Assembly (NCBI GenBank): GCA_018065745.1 | Contig: JAGHSS010000346.1 | Location: forward strand, 1-10,312 | Reading direction: 5' to 3' | DNA length: 10,312 nucleotides | DNA from: Candidatus Neoflavobacterium equi | GTDB taxonomy: Bacteria > Bacteroidota > Bacteroidia > Flavobacteriales > Flavobacteriaceae | Part shown: in pieces, positions 1 to 7,259 of the stretch | How positions within the stretch are numbered: position 1 is the stretch's first letter | Layout: each line of letters begins with the position of its first letter | Translations under genes and position numbers: made by a program | The notes under the pieces: model-generated | Database searches by the model: none | What the model was told of the DNA's origin: nothing | What the model saw: the letters and a program-made list of their open reading frames with translations, nothing else

Positions 1-11
1 ATTTAAAATTG

Positions 12-19
12 TATTTTTA
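12..19 (+). promoter_or_regulatory. possible -7 element of the parA operon promoter
   Basis: TATTTTTA matches seven of eight positions of the Bacteroidota -7 consensus TAnnTTTG (the final G is A) and lies 23 nt before the parA start, a normal distance. The matching -33 TTTG would fall left of the window, so it cannot be checked. In AT-rich DNA such a partial match is weak evidence. Confidence 0.25.
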
Positions 20-42
20 CACTTCAAATTTTTTAAAGACAA

Positions 43-807
43 ATGGGTAAAATCATTGCTATTGCCAACCAAAAAGGAGGTGTTGGAAAAACGACAACCT
101 CTGTAAATTTAGCTGCTGCTCTTGGAGTTTTAGAAAAAAAAGTACTGCTAATTGATGCCGATCCTCAAGCGAATGCCAGTTCTGGCCTTGGTCTTGACGT
201 GGAAACTGTGGAGATTGGTACCTACCAAATCTTGGAACACAGTTATACCCCTGAAGAGGCAATCGTGAGCTGCAGTGCACCCAATGTATCAATCATACCG
301 GCACATATTGACTTGGTAGCCATCGAGATTGAATTGGTGGATAAGGAAAATAGAGAATACATGCTGAAACAGGCGTTGAAAAACGTTAAAGAACAGTATG
401 ATTTCATCATCATTGACTGTGCGCCTTCATTGGGGCTACTGACGTTGAATGCTTTGACTGCTGCTGACAGTGTGGTGATTCCAATCCAATGTGAATATTT
501 TGCTTTGGAAGGTTTGGGAAAATTGCTGAACACCATCAAAAGTGTCCAAAAAATTCACAACCCCGAATTGGATATCGAAGGGTTGCTTTTGACTATGTAT
601 GACTCGCGTCTGAGATTGTCAAATCAAGTGGTTGAAGAGGTGCAAAAACACTTTAACGACATGGTTTTTGAAACCATTATCCAACGAAATATCAAACTGA
701 GTGAAGCGCCTAGTTTTGGTGAAAGTATCATCAACTATGACGCTACCAGTAAGGGAGCTGCTAATTATTTGAACTTAGCAGAGGAAATTATCAATAAGAA
801 TAAATAA
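43..807 (+). CDS. parA: ParA/Soj-family chromosome-partitioning ATPase
   Basis: This 254-residue protein is a ParA-type ATPase that binds DNA non-specifically in its ATP form and works with ParB to segregate chromosome origins. The deviant Walker A motif KGGVGKTT is at residues 11-18, with the signature lysine at 11. The Walker A' stretch LLIDADPQAN is around 35-44, and the Walker B motif ends in IIID with Asp at 125. The length and lack of an N-terminal DNA-binding domain fit the short chromosomal Soj type rather than the longer plasmid P1/F type. The ATG at 43 puts the P-loop at the usual distance from the N-terminus. parB follows after 17 nt, and the gene heads the plus-strand operon that runs to lepB. 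Confidence 0.97.
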   Translation: MGKIIAIANQKGGVGKTTTSVNLAAALGVLEKKVLLIDADPQANASSGLGLDVETVEIGTYQILEHSYTPEEAIVSCSAPNVSIIPAHIDLVAIEIELVDKENREYMLKQALKNVKEQYDFIIIDCAPSLGLLTLNALTAADSVVIPIQCEYFALEGLGKLLNTIKSVQKIHNPELDIEGLLLTMYDSRLRLSNQVVEEVQKHFNDMVFETIIQRNIKLSEAPSFGESIINYDATSKGAANYLNLAEEIINKNK

Positions 808-824
808 CAATTTTATAAGTTGTA

Positions 825-1736
825 ATGAATAAAGCGATCAAAAAACAAGCGTTAGGACGAGGCTTATCTGCATTATTAAAGGATCCTGAAAACGACATCA
901 AATCTGTTGAGGATAAAAATGCGGAACAAGTTGTTGGGAACATCATCGAACTGGAATTGGATTCCATTGAGATCAACCCGTTTCAACCCCGCACCAATTT
1001 TAACGAGGAATCATTACAAGAATTGGCTAACTCTATTCGCGAATTGGGGTTGATCCAACCCATCACGGTTAGAAAATTAGCTTTTAACAAATACCAATTG
1101 ATTTCTGGAGAACGCAGATTGCGCGCTTCTAAAATTGTTGGACTTGCAACCATCCCAGCCTACATCAGATTGGCAAATGACAATGAGTCTCTGGTTATGG
1201 CGTTGGTTGAAAATATCCAAAGACACGATTTGGACCCTATTGAGGTGGCTTTATCCTACCAACGTTTGATGGATGAAATCAACTTGACTCAGGAGGAGGT
1301 TAGTGAACGTGTGGGGAAAAAACGCTCTACTGTTACCAACTACCTGCGTTTGTTGCGCCTGGATCCAATTATTCAAACGGGAATTCGCGACGGTTTTATT
1401 ACCATGGGTCACGGACGTGCCATGATCGCGATTGAAGATTTGGATGCACAATCTGATATCTATCACGAGGTGGTGAGCAAAAACCTGTCTGTAAGGGACA
1501 CGGAAGCTTTGGTTAAAAGTTATCACGAAAAGATGTTGGGCTTTGAAAAACCGGAAAAACCGACAAAACCAAACGCCTTTAACATCAAAGAAGATACTAA
1601 AAATAACATAAATAAGTTTTTTAGTACCAAGGTAGATATTAAATTAGCCAGCAATGGAAAAGGAAAAATGACCATCCCCTTCCATTCTGAAGAAGATTTT
1701 AATAGAATCCTGAATTTAATTAAGCTAAGTGAATAA
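825..1736 (+). CDS. parB: ParB/Spo0J-family centromere-binding CTPase
   Basis: This 303-residue protein is the ParB partner of ParA; the family binds parS near the origin and spreads as a CTP-dependent sliding clamp. The N-terminus has the ParA-contacting stretch around residues 10-18 (GRGLSALLK). The CTP-binding core includes GERRLRA at 95-101 and the ENIQR motif at 129-133, followed by LDPIE. A helix-turn-helix (about 154-177, LTQEEVSERVGKKRSTV onward) reads parS. A charged linker then leads to a C-terminal dimerisation domain from about 258 to 303. All family parts are present at normal length. No good parS site is seen in this window. The end overlaps the GTG start of the next gene by 8 nt. 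Confidence 0.97.
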   Translation: MNKAIKKQALGRGLSALLKDPENDIKSVEDKNAEQVVGNIIELELDSIEINPFQPRTNFNEESLQELANSIRELGLIQPITVRKLAFNKYQLISGERRLRASKIVGLATIPAYIRLANDNESLVMALVENIQRHDLDPIEVALSYQRLMDEINLTQEEVSERVGKKRSTVTNYLRLLRLDPIIQTGIRDGFITMGHGRAMIAIEDLDAQSDIYHEVVSKNLSVRDTEALVKSYHEKMLGFEKPEKPTKPNAFNIKEDTKNNINKFFSTKVDIKLASNGKGKMTIPFHSEEDFNRILNLIKLSE

Positions 1737-2301
1737 ATTTATAAAACACATGGCATTACTCCTAGTAGTGCTCAGTACAACTTCTATGGTTGCTCAAGAA
1801 AATGAGCAACCTCTTTTGATTGTACAGGACTCTGTTTCTGTAGACAATATCAATCCGCTTTCTCCTGCCAAAGCTGCATTTTATTCTGCGGTCTTGCCGG
1901 GTCTGGGTCAGGCATACAACAAAAGCTACTGGAAAATCCCTGTGGTTTATGCTGCCTTGGGAGTGGGAACTTATTTTATTGTGGACAACAATAAAAAGTA
2001 TACCGACTTTAGAAACGAATACAAGAAACGCTTGAACGGTACGGCTGACTTGAACGATGCTTATTACGGCAGAATTACAGACGCCAAACTGATTGAAGCA
2101 CAACGCTACCACCAACGCTACCGCGATTTGTCCATCCTGATCACTGTTGGGATTTACATCCTGAACATTGTGGATGCCAATGTGGATGCACACCTACTCC
2201 AATTCAACGTGAACGACAATTTGAGTTTCCATCCAAAATGGGAACAAAATCAAATGGACTACAAAGGAAATGTGGGGGTTACTCTAAACTATAAATTTTA
2301 A
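1729..2301 (+). CDS. DUF5683 family exported/membrane protein
   Basis: This 190-residue protein of unknown function resembles the DUF5683 family found in Bacteroidota next to parB and dapB. I chose the GTG start at 1729, which overlaps the parB end by 8 nt, because it supplies two lysines before the hydrophobic stretch. That makes a good signal peptide (MNKFIKH, then a hydrophobic core, with likely cleavage after Ala22 in MVA-Q). The ATG at 1750 would remove this positive N-region. The mature part has the family-like motif PGLGQAYNKSYWKIP at 57-71, a hydrophobic segment at about 70-85, a Tyr/Arg-rich stretch at 91-132, and a second hydrophobic segment at about 134-149 followed by VDAHL. The tail (GVTLNYKF) looks like a final beta-strand. 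I infer an envelope location; the function is unknown. Confidence 0.85.
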   Translation: MNKFIKHMALLLVVLSTTSMVAQENEQPLLIVQDSVSVDNINPLSPAKAAFYSAVLPGLGQAYNKSYWKIPVVYAALGVGTYFIVDNNKKYTDFRNEYKKRLNGTADLNDAYYGRITDAKLIEAQRYHQRYRDLSILITVGIYILNIVDANVDAHLLQFNVNDNLSFHPKWEQNQMDYKGNVGVTLNYKF

Positions 2302-2308
2302 GCACAGC

Positions 2309-3010
2309 ATGAAAATAGCACTTTTGGGATATGGCAAAATGGGCAAAGTAATTGAACGTATCGCTCAAGAACGCGGACATGAGATTGTTTTGAGAAAAGG
2401 AAGTTCAGACGCTTTTGACGGACTGGAATTGGCAGATGTTGCCATTGACTTTTCAATCCCTTCCAGCGCTGTTGGCAATATAACGGCTTGTTTTGAACGC
2501 GGCATACCGGTCATCTCTGGAACTACAGGATGGTTGGAACACTATGACGAGATGACGGCTTTGTGTCAAGAAAAAAACGGGGCTTTTATATATGGTTCCA
2601 ACTTCAGCTTGGGTGTGAATATCTTTTTTGAACTGAATGCCTATTTAGCTAAAATGATGGCTAAATTATCACAATACAAGGTGGGAATGGAAGAAATTCA
2701 CCACACACAAAAATTAGACGCTCCAAGTGGGACTGCCATTTCTTTGGCAGAGGGAATCATTGCGAATTCCCAATTGAAAAATTGGACCATGGACGAACCT
2801 GAGGCTGACGAAATTAAAATTGAAGCCAAGAGAATTGGTCAGGTTCCAGGGACGCATATTGTGACCTACAACTCTGAGGTGGACCAAATTGAAATTGCTC
2901 ACGTTGCGCATTCTAGAGCAGGATTTGCTCTTGGAGCTGTTGTGGCTTCAGAATGGATTTTGGGCAAAAAAGGAGTCTTTTCTATGAAGGACGTCTTGGA
3001 CATCAAATAA
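2309..3010 (+). CDS. dapB: 4-hydroxy-tetrahydrodipicolinate reductase
   Basis: DapB reduces 4-hydroxy-tetrahydrodipicolinate to tetrahydrodipicolinate with NAD(P)H, the second step of the committed diaminopimelate/lysine branch in the cytosol. At 233 residues it is shorter than the E. coli enzyme (273). The nucleotide-binding GYGKMG is at 7-12 and SGTTGW at 70-75. The catalytic signature is complete: the HHTQK stretch at 131-135 (His131 and Lys135 matching E. coli His159 and Lys163), then DAPSGTA at 137-143, the substrate-binding loop. The C-terminal HSRAGFALGAV (201-211) is also typical. It starts 7 nt after the DUF5683 gene, so it should be co-transcribed with parA and parB. Its product feeds both lysine supply and meso-diaminopimelate for peptidoglycan. 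Confidence 0.97.
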   Translation: MKIALLGYGKMGKVIERIAQERGHEIVLRKGSSDAFDGLELADVAIDFSIPSSAVGNITACFERGIPVISGTTGWLEHYDEMTALCQEKNGAFIYGSNFSLGVNIFFELNAYLAKMMAKLSQYKVGMEEIHHTQKLDAPSGTAISLAEGIIANSQLKNWTMDEPEADEIKIEAKRIGQVPGTHIVTYNSEVDQIEIAHVAHSRAGFALGAVVASEWILGKKGVFSMKDVLDIK

Positions 3011-3033
3011 ACTAACCAAACAAAATTATAACT

Positions 3034-4587
3034 ATGACCTTACTACTGTGGTTCGTCTTTTTCTTGGCAATTCAAGTCATCCATTTTTTGGGAACTTGGA
3101 AACTATATGAAAAAGCTGGACGAAAAAAATGGGAAGCAGCTGTACCGGTGTACAATGCCGTTGTATGGATGAAAATTATTGACCGCCCAATCTGGTGGAC
3201 TTTATTGCTGTTTGTACCAATTGTCAATTTGATTATGTTCCCAGTACTATGGGTGGAATCTGCTAAAGCATTTGGCAAAACGTCTACAACAGACGCTGTA
3301 CTAGCTGTAGTTACTCTTGGGTGCTACAACTTCTATCTGAACTATTTGGCTCAAGATGTGGTGTACAGACCTGAAAAAAACAAAATTAAAGAAGAAAACA
3401 CGGTGAGTTCCCTTTTGTTTGCTATTGTAGTAGCAACCATGGTGCATACGTATTTTATTCAACCGTATACCATTCCAACTTCGTCTTTAGAAAAATCACT
3501 TTTGATTGGTGACTTCTTATTTGTAAGTAAATTTCACTATGGCGCGAGAACACCAATGACTACTGTAGCTGCACCGATGGTGCACGACAGCTTACCCGTT
3601 ATTGGAAGATCTTATACCAAATGGCCTCAATTGCCGTATTTCAGATTCCCTGGAATTACCAAAATCAAACACAATGACATTGTAGTTTTCAACTGGCCAG
3701 TGGATACGGTACGCTTCTTTGGAGATCGAAAAAGTGTAGGAATTAGAAAACCAATCGATAAAAAATCAAATTACGTCAAACGTTGTGTGGGTCTCCCAGG
3801 TGACCAATTGAGTATTAAAGATGGGATTGTTTTCATTGATGATAAGGAATTGATTTTACCAGAGCGTGCCAAAGTTCAATATTCATATAAGGTTGCAACT
3901 GACGGAACCCAACTGGATCCAAACTTTATTGTAAAAACCCTACAGGTAACAGATCCTGCAGGATACATTACCAATGACAGTTTGTATTTTTCAGCATTGA
4001 CTGAAGAGGCTGTGGGACAATTAAAACAATTGTCAAATGTCAAAAGCGTGACTCGAATGATTTCACACACGGCAGATGCTTCCATTTTTCCACATACAGA
4101 AAACTGGAATGTTGACAATATGGGTCCTATTTACATCCCTGAAGCGGGTAAGACTGTAGAACTAAACAGCAAAACACTGCCGTTCTACCAAGCCATCATC
4201 AAGGAGTATGAAGGCAACACCTTAGAAGTTGTTGGAAATACCATCAAAATCAATGGAGAGGTAACCAACCAATACACCTTCAAACAAGACTACTACTGGA
4301 TGATGGGTGACAACCGTCACAATTCTGAAGACAGTAGATATTGGGGATTTGTTGGAGAGAATCACATTGTGGGTAAACCGGTGTTTATCTGGATGAGTTT
4401 GGATCAAAACGTACCAATGAACAAACTATTTGACAAAATTAGATGGGAACGTCTGTTTACTGTAGTTGAAGGTACTGGAAAACCAACATCCTACTTTGGA
4501 TATTTTGTAGTGGTTTTAGCAGCCTATTTAGGTTTTGACTTCTACAGAAAACGCAAAAAGAAACAAGCAGAAAAAAGAAGATTATAA
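3034..4587 (+). CDS. lepB: signal peptidase I with N-terminal DUF5684-like membrane domain
   Basis: This 517-residue membrane serine protease (peptidase S26A) should remove signal peptides from exported proteins at the outer face of the inner membrane. The first ~110 residues are a multi-helix hydrophobic region resembling DUF5684, an addition common in Bacteroidota. A transmembrane anchor at about 126-144 precedes the protease domain. The nucleophile box reads IPTSSLEKSLLIGD (147-160), with Ser151 aligned to E. coli Ser90. The general base is Lys249 in YVKRCVGLPGD. The late motif GDNRHNSEDSRYWG is at 425-438. The ~130 residues between the Lys box and the GDNR box form an enlarged, poorly conserved insert. 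A C-terminal helix (about 485-504) and a basic tail end the protein, so both ends appear to be in the membrane or cytosol. It is 23 nt after dapB and ends 3 nt before a terminator hairpin. Confidence 0.95.
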   Translation: MTLLLWFVFFLAIQVIHFLGTWKLYEKAGRKKWEAAVPVYNAVVWMKIIDRPIWWTLLLFVPIVNLIMFPVLWVESAKAFGKTSTTDAVLAVVTLGCYNFYLNYLAQDVVYRPEKNKIKEENTVSSLLFAIVVATMVHTYFIQPYTIPTSSLEKSLLIGDFLFVSKFHYGARTPMTTVAAPMVHDSLPVIGRSYTKWPQLPYFRFPGITKIKHNDIVVFNWPVDTVRFFGDRKSVGIRKPIDKKSNYVKRCVGLPGDQLSIKDGIVFIDDKELILPERAKVQYSYKVATDGTQLDPNFIVKTLQVTDPAGYITNDSLYFSALTEEAVGQLKQLSNVKSVTRMISHTADASIFPHTENWNVDNMGPIYIPEAGKTVELNSKTLPFYQAIIKEYEGNTLEVVGNTIKINGEVTNQYTFKQDYYWMMGDNRHNSEDSRYWGFVGENHIVGKPVFIWMSLDQNVPMNKLFDKIRWERLFTVVEGTGKPTSYFGYFVVVLAAYLGFDFYRKRKKKQAEKRRL

Positions 4588-4589
4588 GC

Positions 4590-4619
4590 AAAAAGGTTAC
4601 AGCAATGTAACCTTTTTTT
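4590..4619 (+). terminator. intrinsic terminator of the parA-lepB operon
   Basis: A perfect 12-bp stem (4590-4601 with 4606-4617) has a GCAA loop, a GNRA-type tetraloop, and its descending arm runs into a T-tract (4613-4619). It begins 3 nt after the lepB stop codon. The A-run on the rising arm would also give a T-tract on the other strand, but no minus-strand gene ends here. Confidence 0.93.
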
Positions 4620-4641
4620 ATGCATTCTTTTGAGTATGCAT
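4619..4641. repeat. two TATGCAT copies flanking the -33 element of the WbqC promoter
   Basis: TATGCAT occurs at 4619-4625 and again at 4635-4641. Each contains the self-complementary hexamer ATGCAT, and the copies are 16 nt apart, about one and a half helical turns. The TTTG -33 element lies between them. The layout suits a regulator-binding site, but that is inference, and AT-rich spacers yield such pairs by chance. Confidence 0.35.
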
Positions 4642-4658
4642 ATTTAATTGTAATTTTG
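4629..4658 (+). promoter_or_regulatory. Bacteroidota-type promoter of the WbqC-like gene
   Basis: The -33 TTTG is at 4629-4632, followed by an 18-nt spacer and an exact -7 TAnnTTTG (TAATTTTG) at 4651-4658. This matches the promoter consensus used by the primary sigma factor of Bacteroidota. Transcription should start near 4663-4667, leaving a leader of only about 10 nt before the ATG at 4676. Its place right after the lepB terminator supports a fresh transcription unit. Confidence 0.8.
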
Positions 4659-4675
4659 GACCTTTAAACACTATT

Positions 4676-5299
4676 ATGCAACAGATCATCATACACCCAA
4701 CATATTTCCCTTCAATCAGTCATTTTGTAGCGCTAATGCAGGCTACAGAAGTTGTTTTTGAAGTGGAAGACAACTTTCAAAAGCAAACCAACCGCAACAG
4801 AATGTACATTTACAGTCCAAACGGATTGCAATTGCTAAACATTCCGGTGAAACACGCCACAGAGACCAAACAAAAATATAAGGATGTGCGCATTGAGAAC
4901 GATTTTCAATGGCAAAAGAACCACATCAAATCTTTGGAAGCTGCTTACAGAACTTCGCCTTTTTTTGAATATTTTGAGGACGACATTCGTCCGCTGTTTG
5001 AAAAAAAGAAAGAATTCTTAATGGATTTCAACTTTGAAATTATGGCGTTTCTTCAAGATGCGTTTGGAACGAATTTCAAGACCTCTAAAACGGTGGAATA
5101 CCTCAAAGAACAACCGGAAATCATCACAGACTTAAGAAGCTTGGTAGCTGGTAAAAAGGACCAGAATACCTTTGAACCTTACACCCAAGTATTTGGTCAA
5201 AAACACGGGTTTTTAAACAATTTGAGCATCTTGGATCTCTTGTTTAACGAAGGTAGATATGGGTTGGATTACTTAAGAGAACAACCACTTAAATTCTAA
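4676..5299 (+). CDS. WbqC-like family protein
   Basis: This 207-residue, apparently soluble protein has no signal peptide or membrane segment and resembles the WbqC-like family (PF08889). WbqC itself is encoded in an O-antigen cluster, and the biochemical activity of most members is not established. The family-like N-terminal HPTYFPSI is at 7-14. The QKQTNRNR stretch is at 35-42, LNIPVKH at 54-60, a WQK...SLEAAYRTSPFF block at 79-97, and the acidic EDDI follows at 101-104. A C-terminal LSILDLLFNEG segment is at 183-193. In Bacteroidota these genes often sit beside lepB, as here, and not in polysaccharide clusters, so a role in O-antigen synthesis should not be assumed. It has its own promoter and ends 1 nt before a strong bidirectional hairpin. 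Confidence 0.88.
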   Translation: MQQIIIHPTYFPSISHFVALMQATEVVFEVEDNFQKQTNRNRMYIYSPNGLQLLNIPVKHATETKQKYKDVRIENDFQWQKNHIKSLEAAYRTSPFFEYFEDDIRPLFEKKKEFLMDFNFEIMAFLQDAFGTNFKTSKTVEYLKEQPEIITDLRSLVAGKKDQNTFEPYTQVFGQKHGFLNNLSILDLLFNEGRYGLDYLREQPLKF

Positions 5300-5300
5300 T

Positions 5301-5342
5301 AAAAAAACGCATCATAATAACCTATTATGATGCGTTTTTTTT
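5301..5342. terminator. bidirectional terminator between WbqC-like and EEP genes
   Basis: A 12-bp GC-containing core (5308-5319 with 5323-5334) with a 3-nt loop is extended by seven A:T pairs to a 19-bp perfect stem. The T-run at 5335-5342 serves the plus strand, and the A-run at 5301-5307 becomes a T-run for the minus strand. It lies exactly between two convergent genes, and its last T residues overlap the stop codon of the minus-strand gene at 5341-5343. Confidence 0.95.
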
Positions 5343-6378
5343 ATTCTTCTCTCTTGATGTTCAAACGGGTGAAAACTGGAAAGTGATCCGAATTTTTAAA
5401 GTCTGAAAAGTTTTTAAAACTCTTTATGATAAACCGTTTGTCCACGAGTATATAATCAATTCTAATGGGGAAGAACTCAAAGTTAAAGGTCTTTCCAAAA
5501 CCACTACCTGCCTCTTCAAAAGCGTCTTTTAATTTGCCTTTAATCGTGCGGTAATCATAGGAATAAGCACTGTTGTCCATGTCTCCACAGATCACGATAG
5601 GCAGGTTGGTTTCCAGCTTGTTTTGACTGATTAACTCCCCTTGCTGTTGTTGTTTGGTAAACGCCTCAGCAATGCGCAACAAAATCTTTTTAGACTGCTT
5701 TTCATCAATCTCCTGTTGGATGTCTTCAGAAATTTTGACAGACTGCATGTGCATGCTGTAAACCCTGATGGTATCCCTCTTAATCTTGATGTCCGCATAT
5801 ATGGCATTGTTGTCTGAGTCTTCAAAAATTATTTCTCCCTTGTTGACAATGGGATATTTTGAATAAATGGCCTGACCGGATTTGATGTGCTTGCCAGAAA
5901 CATTGATGTATTTGTATTTATACCCTTCCAATTTGGGTTTAGCCGCAGTGGTATACTCTTGAAAAGCAACAATAGTGGGTTCATGAGACGCGATGAAATC
6001 AGTGATGTCATCTGTGACATTGGGATTGGGCATCCAATCGTAATAATTGAACAGACGCACATTGTAGCTCATTATGGTGATGTCTGTATCTTCAGCAACA
6101 ATATCCCGACCAGAGAATTTGTAAAACTTAGTAAAGAAGGTCAATCCAAGGATAAAGAGTATGGCAGAAAGTAAAACTTGCTTTTTCAATTGGAACATCC
6201 AATAGAGTAAAAAGAGGATGTTAATCACCATCAATACAGGTAAAAACAAGGTCAATACAGAAAGCACCGGGAATAATTTAGGTGCTAAAAAAGGCAAAAT
6301 ATATCCAGCAACAGTAAGTACAGTAACAATAATGTTACTGATGAATACAAATTTGTTGAATAGTGACAAGTTGCGCAT
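5341..6378 (-). CDS. membrane-anchored endonuclease/exonuclease/phosphatase (EEP) family protein
   Basis: This 345-residue protein has about three N-terminal hydrophobic segments (roughly 10-32, 36-62 and 67-83), followed by an EEP domain from about 97 to the end. EEP domains are Mg-dependent phosphodiesterases acting on DNA, RNA, phosphoinositides or sphingolipids. Visible active-site parts are SYNVRLF (Asn106), FQEY (Glu141, metal ligand), YSMH (His210), CGDMDN (Asp266), RIDYIL (Asp308) and SDHFP (Asp331-His332). The position usually Asn in GDxN is Asp268 here. The hydrophobic N-terminus suggests the domain is held at the inner membrane; which side it faces is unclear, so a lipid or extracellular nucleic-acid substrate is possible. 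It starts 1 nt after the rhomboid stop, so it is the last gene of the mutL operon. The substrate cannot be named from sequence. Confidence 0.9.
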   Translation of the reverse strand: MRNLSLFNKFVFISNIIVTVLTVAGYILPFLAPKLFPVLSVLTLFLPVLMVINILFLLYWMFQLKKQVLLSAILFILGLTFFTKFYKFSGRDIVAEDTDITIMSYNVRLFNYYDWMPNPNVTDDITDFIASHEPTIVAFQEYTTAAKPKLEGYKYKYINVSGKHIKSGQAIYSKYPIVNKGEIIFEDSDNNAIYADIKIKRDTIRVYSMHMQSVKISEDIQQEIDEKQSKKILLRIAEAFTKQQQQGELISQNKLETNLPIVICGDMDNSAYSYDYRTIKGKLKDAFEEAGSGFGKTFNFEFFPIRIDYILVDKRFIIKSFKNFSDFKNSDHFPVFTRLNIKREE

Positions 6379-6379
6379 G

Positions 6380-7252
6380 TTAATTATCTCCTGCTTTGAA
6401 TAAAAAATCTTTTTCTTCTTTGGTTAAACTGTCGTATCCCGACTTGGATATTTTGTCTAGTATATCATCTACCTGTTGTTGTTTGATGTTTTTATCCACC
6501 TTGCGGACCACCACCCCGACCTTTTCAGCTTTGGGTGCTGGATTTCTGTGTATTTTAGTAAATGGAGTTCCTTTTGTTGTTGCTTTTTTTGGGCCTATCA
6601 CCTTTTTAAATGTATCAAAAACATTGGCTAAATCAAAACCTATAAGCAATATTTTTACATATAAAAAACCAAATAGTGCCCCCGCCAAATGTGCAATATG
6701 TCCGCCGGTATTGTCCACGGGAATTTGAATCAAATCAATCAAGACTAAAACCGCTGCTATATGCCATATTTTAATGACACCTATTAAAGGCATTTTAAGT
6801 GCATAAGACGGATTGTAGCTCACTGTAGCAAAGATGATGGACATGATAGCGCCTGATGCTCCTACCAAAATATTTTCCATTCCAAAAAACTTGGATGTCA
6901 GTACAAAGAAAAAACCAGAGAATATGGCACCAAAGAAATACACTACCAAAAACTGTTTGTTGGTAAAGTAGGTATAGAAGAGGCGTCCTACAAAATTCAA
7001 CATGATCATGTTAAAAAGTAGGTGTAAAAAATTGGCGTGAATGAACGCATAGGTAATTAATGTCCAGGGCTTGTGTAAAACCTCCTCCCATTGTGATGAA
7101 AGACTGAAGACAACAAGAAAAGACTCAAACGCATCTTTAAAAAATGCGTTCACCAACAACACAGGAATGGCAATTCCTATATTCCAGAATATAATCTTTT
7201 CACAACTACCACCACTTTGATAGCTCAATTTTAATTCTTCTAAAAACTTCAT
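6380..7252 (-). CDS. rhomboid family intramembrane serine protease with C-terminal tail (second copy)
   Basis: This is a 290-residue rhomboid protease, which cleaves membrane-spanning substrates within the bilayer. The L1/TM2 signature HANFLHLLFN gives His72, His77 and Asn81, the last two matching E. coli GlpG His150 and Asn154. The nucleophile is Ser133 in GASG and its partner is His185 in GGHIAHLAG, so the Ser-His dyad is intact. About six hydrophobic helices end near 205. A basic linker and a hydrophilic C-terminal module at about 255-290 follow (DDILDKIS..GYDSLTKEEK), resembling the DUF6576 tail of Bacteroidota rhomboids. I chose the ATG at 7252 over one at 7282: it gives the usual N-terminus (MKFLEELKLSYQSGG) and a 7-nt gap, where the upstream ATG would overlap the previous gene by 23 nt. 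Confidence 0.92.
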   Translation of the reverse strand: MKFLEELKLSYQSGGSCEKIIFWNIGIAIPVLLVNAFFKDAFESFLVVFSLSSQWEEVLHKPWTLITYAFIHANFLHLLFNMIMLNFVGRLFYTYFTNKQFLVVYFFGAIFSGFFFVLTSKFFGMENILVGASGAIMSIIFATVSYNPSYALKMPLIGVIKIWHIAAVLVLIDLIQIPVDNTGGHIAHLAGALFGFLYVKILLIGFDLANVFDTFKKVIGPKKATTKGTPFTKIHRNPAPKAEKVGVVVRKVDKNIKQQQVDDILDKISKSGYDSLTKEEKDFLFKAGDN

Positions 7253-7259
7253 AGGCCAA

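Noticed and set aside
43..1736. parAB as part of a plasmid or mobile element
   Set aside because: ParA is of the short chromosomal type, the neighbours are core metabolic and export genes, and there are no replication, transfer or transposase genes.
1762..2193. 143-codon open frame antisense to the DUF5683 gene
   Set aside because: It has no recognisable motifs and lies entirely opposite a well-supported gene in the parA operon; it is a shadow frame.
1750..2301. ATG at 1750 as the start of the DUF5683 protein
   Set aside because: It would remove the two lysines that precede the hydrophobic core of the signal peptide; the GTG at 1729 gives a complete one and a coupling overlap with parB.
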